From contig JAEZKU010000036.1 in NCBI GenBank assembly GCA_023436065.1, forward strand, positions 62,001 to 126,000: a DNA stretch of 64,000 nucleotides, read 5' to 3'. Positions 59,884-64,000 of the stretch are shown here, piece by piece (position 1 is the stretch's first letter; the number at the start of each line of letters is the position of its first letter). The translations under genes were made by a program, and so were the position numbers. The notes beneath the pieces were generated by a model that did not search any database, had not been told where the DNA came from, and was given only the letters and a program-made list of their open reading frames with translations. This DNA is from Bacillota bacterium. Its GTDB lineage: Bacteria > Bacillota > Clostridia > Lachnospirales > Lachnospiraceae.

Positions 59884-61701
59884 TTACGATGAAAGCTTCC
59901 CTTGTTCGCCTTTACTCATGATATAATTTAAGGAAGCAACGACAGCCTCATTACAATCGTAATATGCTTGATATTCTTGTAACAGTCGGGATATCACCTT
60001 CAGTTGATTATCATCACAAAATTGTATCTGCTTCTTGATTTCTTTCAGTGACAATTCTAACCTTCGCGTGTAGTAGGGCCCTAAGTCCAGCTTCGAAAGG
60101 AATGCCAACTTTTCATGGCAGAAAATCTTATTTATCTTCTCTTCAATCAGAAAGTCAACGATGGTTTCTAAACAATCATATTTTTCCGTCTTCATGATCC
60201 ATTTGAACATAGTGATAAAATTATGATTGATCCTGATCTTATTACAGATATCCTTCAACTGTTCCTCGGTGAATTCTTGCTTATATGTAAAGATTTTTGC
60301 CCAGAAATACTCCGAATCATATTCGTCTATAAAGCAGGATTTCATGATCTGGTTTCTGATATTGACTGCAATATCCTCATTGCATAATCTCTTCCACAAG
60401 GACAGAGATATATTTTCTATAAAATCAAATTTACTTTTCTGAATAAATTTCTGATCGATCACCCTATAAAAATAATTAAGCATAGTCTCATATACCAAAG
60501 GGCTCTTATAGGATACGGCAGTCAGGATATACTCCAGGGAGCGGCAGATATGTTGGAAATACTCGTTTTTCTCTTCTATCAGATATCGAATCAGGACATC
60601 AAACTGTTCAATCCTGATTTCTTCCTCATTGGTTGATTCACCTTCCTTCATCAGATAAATCGTTCTACGACCAGAAAATGTATCCTTAAAATAATTGCAT
60701 TTTTGTAAAAATTTCTTCTGAAACCAGCTTAAAGCACAAAACTTTTTATCTATGTAACTTAACTCTGTCCTGTCCTTCAGAGTTAAGCTCATCAGATAAC
60801 GTCTAAACACTTTTAAAACATATTTACGATACCACCGATACCTACCCAGTTTTCCGAGATTGATCCCTGCCGGACACTCGAGCCTTCCAAAATCCTTTTC
60901 TTTGGTTAAAATAGCTTCTACCAGTTTGGGACGCTCAATATAAAGCTCTGACAAATATTCTAACTTGTTAATATAATCCCTAAGATTTCTGACTTCATCT
61001 CCTGAACAATGTTTAGTCTCTTCCAGTTGATCTATGTCCCAGCATACCTTCCGTATTACATCAATTAAATATGCCGTATTACTGATAACCAGGTCATAGT
61101 CTTGATTGTCCACTGCTCCACTGGTTATTTCGGATAATTTATTAATATAAAAGAGCTGCTTGTTAAGGGAACTGCCTTTAAACTGCTGATCCAGTTTGTC
61201 AAAGATTTTATCACGCCGGTAATAAATGTCCGTCATGGTATAGACCATGATCAATAGAATAACAATACCGAGAAAGAATAGAATAATCACCATATAATAA
61301 TCTTTCGTGAAATAAAACAGAGTTGAAAAAATCATTGCGGAAAATGCATAGGTAGTCAAAGAAATAAAATTCGAATACGGAGGCTCAATCAGCTTAAGCT
61401 TAATGATATCCTCCCAAAGAATATAGTCTCCCTTCGCGGACAGGAATGCAATCAGTGATATGAGGATAAATGTAACGGAATACTGGGTAATTAAAATCTG
61501 AAGTACTTTGTCGTTTGTCTCAAATCCCACCGATTGCAGGACAGAATCCCAATTCAACAGGCCGAAGTATTGAATGACATAGCATAAATAACGTATCAAC
61601 AGAGTGGCAGCCAGGCTAATCACAATATACAGCCTTATGCTTCCTGCGGTCAATTGTTTGATGATATCTTTCACTTTGTTCTGTTTGTAAGTATTCCCCA
61701 T
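59884..61701 (-). CDS. Unrecognised membrane protein with long helical cytoplasmic tail
   Basis: A 605-residue protein with four predicted membrane segments (about 22-44, 72-92, 108-130, 134-157) and a soluble, charged, helix-rich tail of about 450 residues. The tail has repeated short helices, which could form an alpha-solenoid, but no motif I can name. GGAAAGGG precedes the ATG at 61701. Adjacent genes give no functional link. Codon use and base content are more AT-rich than in neighbouring metabolic genes. Confidence 0.75.
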   Translation of the reverse strand: MGNTYKQNKVKDIIKQLTAGSIRLYIVISLAATLLIRYLCYVIQYFGLLNWDSVLQSVGFETNDKVLQILITQYSVTFILISLIAFLSAKGDYILWEDIIKLKLIEPPYSNFISLTTYAFSAMIFSTLFYFTKDYYMVIILFFLGIVILLIMVYTMTDIYYRRDKIFDKLDQQFKGSSLNKQLFYINKLSEITSGAVDNQDYDLVISNTAYLIDVIRKVCWDIDQLEETKHCSGDEVRNLRDYINKLEYLSELYIERPKLVEAILTKEKDFGRLECPAGINLGKLGRYRWYRKYVLKVFRRYLMSLTLKDRTELSYIDKKFCALSWFQKKFLQKCNYFKDTFSGRRTIYLMKEGESTNEEEIRIEQFDVLIRYLIEEKNEYFQHICRSLEYILTAVSYKSPLVYETMLNYFYRVIDQKFIQKSKFDFIENISLSLWKRLCNEDIAVNIRNQIMKSCFIDEYDSEYFWAKIFTYKQEFTEEQLKDICNKIRINHNFITMFKWIMKTEKYDCLETIVDFLIEEKINKIFCHEKLAFLSKLDLGPYYTRRLELSLKEIKKQIQFCDDNQLKVISRLLQEYQAYYDCNEAVVASLNYIMSKGEQGKLSS

Positions 61702-61852
61702 GGCGATAACCCTTTCCTCTCAAGTAATAATAAGTATCAATGAATCATGAAGTTGCTGTGTCAATGACTTTCCTTTGATTGGTCGTAATGCGTTCTTTTG
61801 AAATTATTGTACAATGAAAAGATGGCATTATCAACCATAATAGTAATAAATA

Positions 61853-61891
61853 GAACCCCTCCTGTCGGTATTGCTCCGACAGGAGGGGTTC
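61853..61891 (-). terminator. Terminator of cysK
   Basis: GAACCCCTCCTGTCGG (61853-61868) pairs perfectly with CCGACAGGAGGGGTTC (61876-61891), 27 bases after the cysK stop. Confidence 0.88.
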
Positions 61892-61918
61892 TTTGGGGAA
61901 GATTTCTATGATAAAAGG

Positions 61919-62851
61919 TTATTCTGAGAATAAAGGTGTAGATAAGTATCTTTCACCGGTATCGGGAAGGACTACAACAATTGTCTTTCCTTTATTTTCG
62001 GGACGCTTTGCCAGCTCTGTCGCTGCCCATAATGCAGCACCTGAGGAGATACCAACCAGGAGACCTTCCGTTTTGGATAATTCCCTGCCTGTTGCAAATG
62101 CATCATCATTTTTTACTCTGACGATTTCATCATAGATACCGGTATTCAATACCTGAGGTACAAAGCCTGCACCGATACCCTGGATCTTATGAGGACCTGC
62201 CTTACCTTCTGATAATACGGGTGAATCATCAGGCTCCACAGCCACTACCTTCACATTTGGATTCTTAGACTTTAAGAATTCTCCGGTACCTGTAATTGTA
62301 CCGCCTGTACCAATACCTGCTACAAGGATATCTACCTTACCATCGGTATCCTCCCAGATCTCCGGTCCGGTGGTTGCTTTGTGTACTGCGGGATTGGCCG
62401 GATTATCGAACTGACCCGGAATAAAGGAATTCGGGATCTCTTCTGCAAGCTCATTGGCTCTGGCAATAGCTCCCTTCATACCCTTAGCACCTTCTGTCAA
62501 CACAAGCTCAGCACCGTAAGCTTTCAGCAGATTTCTTCTTTCAACACTCATCGTCTCCGGCATGGTAAGGATCAAACGATATCCTCTTGCAGCTGCGATG
62601 GATGCAAGACCGATTCCGGTATTACCGGATGTAGGCTCGATGATTACCGATCCCTTCTTTAGCACTCCTTTTTGCTCCGCATCTTCAATCATAGCCTTTG
62701 CGATTCTGTCCTTCACGCTTCCTGCGGGATTATAATATTCCAGTTTCGCAATGACTGTTGCACCAAGCTCCTTCTTCTGTTCATAATTGGATAATTCGAG
62801 TAAGGGTGTCTTTCCTACTAATTCTGTTAAGCTTTTATATATCTTTGCCAT
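61919..62851 (-). CDS. cysK: Cysteine synthase A (O-acetylserine sulfhydrylase)
   Basis: A 310-residue PLP enzyme joining O-acetylserine and sulfide to cysteine. The PLP lysine is Lys47 in NPAGSVKDR, the substrate loop is TSGNTG (74-79) and the phosphate loop is GIGTGGTITG. GGAGGAATT precedes the ATG. It is divergent from an Rrf2-family regulator of CymR/IscR size, with well-formed back-to-back promoters between them, so sulfur or cysteine-dependent repression is the likely control. Confidence 0.95.
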   Translation of the reverse strand: MAKIYKSLTELVGKTPLLELSNYEQKKELGATVIAKLEYYNPAGSVKDRIAKAMIEDAEQKGVLKKGSVIIEPTSGNTGIGLASIAAARGYRLILTMPETMSVERRNLLKAYGAELVLTEGAKGMKGAIARANELAEEIPNSFIPGQFDNPANPAVHKATTGPEIWEDTDGKVDILVAGIGTGGTITGTGEFLKSKNPNVKVVAVEPDDSPVLSEGKAGPHKIQGIGAGFVPQVLNTGIYDEIVRVKNDDAFATGRELSKTEGLLVGISSGAALWAATELAKRPENKGKTIVVVLPDTGERYLSTPLFSE

Positions 62852-62881
62852 ATTTAATTCCTCCTATTAATTATATATTTC

Positions 62882-63009
62882 ATATATGTTTTGTATGTTT
62901 GTGTTTATCATAATTCATTTTGGGTATAATGTCAATAGAGAAAATAAAAAAATTTCAAAACATATATACTTAATATGCTATTGACAAGAATCCCAACTTA
63001 CTATATGAT
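62882..63009. promoter_or_regulatory. Divergent cysK / Rrf2 promoters with inverted 12-mers
   Basis: cysK promoter on the minus strand: TTGACA (62935-62930), TATGAT (62912-62907), spacer 17. Rrf2 promoter on the plus strand: TTGACA (62981-62986), TATGAT (63004-63009), spacer 17. ATATATGTTTTG (62882-62893) and CAAAACATATAT (62957-62968) are exact inverted copies, one in the cysK leader and one between the two promoters, and are candidate operator sites. Confidence 0.75.
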
Positions 63010-63050
63010 TTTATTACATATAAAAATGGTATGAAATGAGGTGTTTTTAA

Positions 63051-63497
63051 ATGAGATTATCAGCTAAAGGTCGTTATGCACTGGCTGCCACAACCTGCAT
63101 GGCTCAGAACAACGGCAGTAATGAGTATATTACTTTAATCAGTATTTCTGAAAAGCTTGGAATTTCAAAAATATATCTGGAACAGGTATTTTCTTTATTA
63201 AAACATGGCGGTATCGTAAACTCCATCAAGGGCTCCCAGGGTGGATATCAGTTATCCCGAATTCCGGAACAGATCAGTGTTTATGATATTCTCTCTTCTG
63301 TCGAGACCTCCCTGTTCGAGAAGGCAGAGGAGACTATTAAGGAGAAAGCTCCCGGAATTGAGGCTGCCATGAGTAAGATCATTTATCTACCACTGGATTC
63401 CGGTATTAAATCAATCCTGCAGAAGATTTCTTTATATGATCTGGTGATAGAAGCAGAAAAGAATAATCCTGAACAGGGCTTCATGTTCTTTATCTAG
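63051..63497 (+). CDS. Rrf2-family regulator, CymR-like
   Basis: A 148-residue winged-helix regulator starting with the classic MRLSAKGRYAL and containing the helix-turn-helix LISISEKLGISKIYLEQVFS and wing VNSIKGSQGGYQLSR. It lacks the three clustered cysteines that ligate Fe-S in IscR/NsrR, having only Cys16; this fits CymR, which works with CysK to sense cysteine. Its gene is divergent from cysK with shared regulatory DNA. GAGGTG precedes the ATG. Confidence 0.9.
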   Translation: MRLSAKGRYALAATTCMAQNNGSNEYITLISISEKLGISKIYLEQVFSLLKHGGIVNSIKGSQGGYQLSRIPEQISVYDILSSVETSLFEKAEETIKEKAPGIEAAMSKIIYLPLDSGIKSILQKISLYDLVIEAEKNNPEQGFMFFI

Positions 63498-63527
63498 GAT
63501 CATCTGCTCCATCCATACTCACTTAAA

Positions 63528-63556
63528 AAGGATATGCTTAAAAGCATATTCTTTTT
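63528..63556 (+). terminator. Terminator of the Rrf2 gene
   Basis: GGATATGCTT and AAGCATATTC pair around AA and are followed by TTTTTTT. Confidence 0.85.
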
Positions 63557-63570
63557 TTGTCATGATCCCG

Positions 63571-64000
63571 CTAAATAAAATACTCAATGTTATCCATCGT
63601 TTTTCTTGTTTTCTTATTATATAAAATCAAACACTCTCTTCCTTCTGCTTTGCCTAATGCATAATTTCCAGAACCTTCACTATTCAGTATCTCATGTTTC
63701 ACTTTACGGTTCATCTTAGTGGGAGCGTCCTTAATCATCTCAATTCCGTCTTCCGGAAAAGACTTGACCCTATAGTACGGATCAAACAGATACACGTATT
63801 GATCGTCAATTCCCGTCAAAAGCACATAATGCCAACAGCCCAGCATGACTCGTGCTACGGCAACGCCTCCTTGTCCGAGGCACTCTGCCACCCTGCTGTT
63901 CTGACTGATATGAACGACATCTCCGTTCAGCATCTCACATTGGATTGGCCATTTTTTTACTTTACCGAATTGATTCAACCAGTTCGCAAGAAACAGCATC
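63571..64000 (-). CDS. C39-like (papain-fold) peptidase, C-terminal fragment
   Basis: The visible 142 codons form the C-terminal part of a gene that runs off the right edge; the ATG at 63999 is probably internal. The segment GCWHYVLLTGIDDQYVYLFDPYY holds the catalytic His and Asp of a peptidase C39-like domain; the catalytic Cys would lie beyond the window. The downstream sequence (KAEGRECLILYNKKTRKTMDNIEYFI) is a usual ending in clostridial versions. Function could be peptide processing or surface proteolysis. Confidence 0.7.
   Translation of the reverse strand, partial: MLFLANWLNQFGKVKKWPIQCEMLNGDVVHISQNSRVAECLGQGGVAVARVMLGCWHYVLLTGIDDQYVYLFDPYYRVKSFPEDGIEMIKDAPTKMNRKVKHEILNSEGSGNYALGKAEGRECLILYNKKTRKTMDNIEYFI

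Overview
The window looks like chromosomal DNA of a low-to-mid GC anaerobic member of the Clostridia, most likely a Lachnospiraceae relative. The pointers are strong GGAGG ribosome binding sites, sigma-A promoters, a desulfoferrodoxin, GTP-type PEP carboxykinase, type 2 ArgC, GPH/GH13/GH3 sugar-utilisation genes, paired ArsA-HSP20 ATPases and two DegV proteins. I saw no rRNA, tRNA, CRISPR array, prophage or intact insertion sequence. Genes are dense, with most of the middle and right on the minus strand.

Layout, left to right. 1-5000: the end of a degV gene, then a plus-strand response regulator / BcrAB-type ABC transporter / histidine kinase module whose transporter promoter carries phased 11-bp direct repeats, then an EamA transporter. 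5000-9200 (minus): a small protein, a stand-alone PTS EIIC, oligoendopeptidase F and a permuted papain-fold protein. 9200-10620: a nitroreductase and a MarR regulator, divergent from one perfect palindrome that overlaps both -35 boxes. 10640-16400: a sugar operon (GPH transporter, GH13 alpha-glucosidase, GH3 beta-glucosidase). 16676-24460: an HD phosphohydrolase, argC with an ArgR box, a four-gene run (NodB deacetylase, epimerase, DMT transporter, M42 peptidase), a duplicated 46-bp repeat, and a chemoreceptor preceded by a structured leader. 24834-36350: DUF2804 and MFS genes, adenine deaminase, a coiled-coil protein, an AT-rich zinc-ribbon gene, DegV, small proteins, AraC, dapA, and HEAT/HAD/GNAT genes.

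36492-39763 holds a MarR-controlled cassette of two single-domain ArsA ATPases, each with a C-terminal HSP20-like domain, separated by a 75-residue protein; no other arsenic gene is nearby. 39888-42674 joins a membrane-anchored deacetylase, a DtxR/MntR repressor and an NRAMP transporter with a clear operator. 42741-50081 (minus): an exported FN3 protein, a large palindrome, a GntR regulator, pckG with a long AT-rich leader, and an L,D-transpeptidase. 50404-58010: desulfoferrodoxin, a teichoic-acid-type transferase, a two-component system beside a CcdA-TlpA fusion, and an aminotransferase. 58132-64000: two unrecognised membrane proteins, cysK divergent from an Rrf2/CymR-type regulator, and a cut-off C39-like peptidase.

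The strongest signals beyond routine annotation are the ArsA-HSP20 cassette, the multi-branched leader upstream of the chemoreceptor, and several operator/promoter arrangements readable base by base (MarR/nitroreductase, MarR/ArsA, ArgR/argC, DtxR/mntH, Rrf2/cysK).
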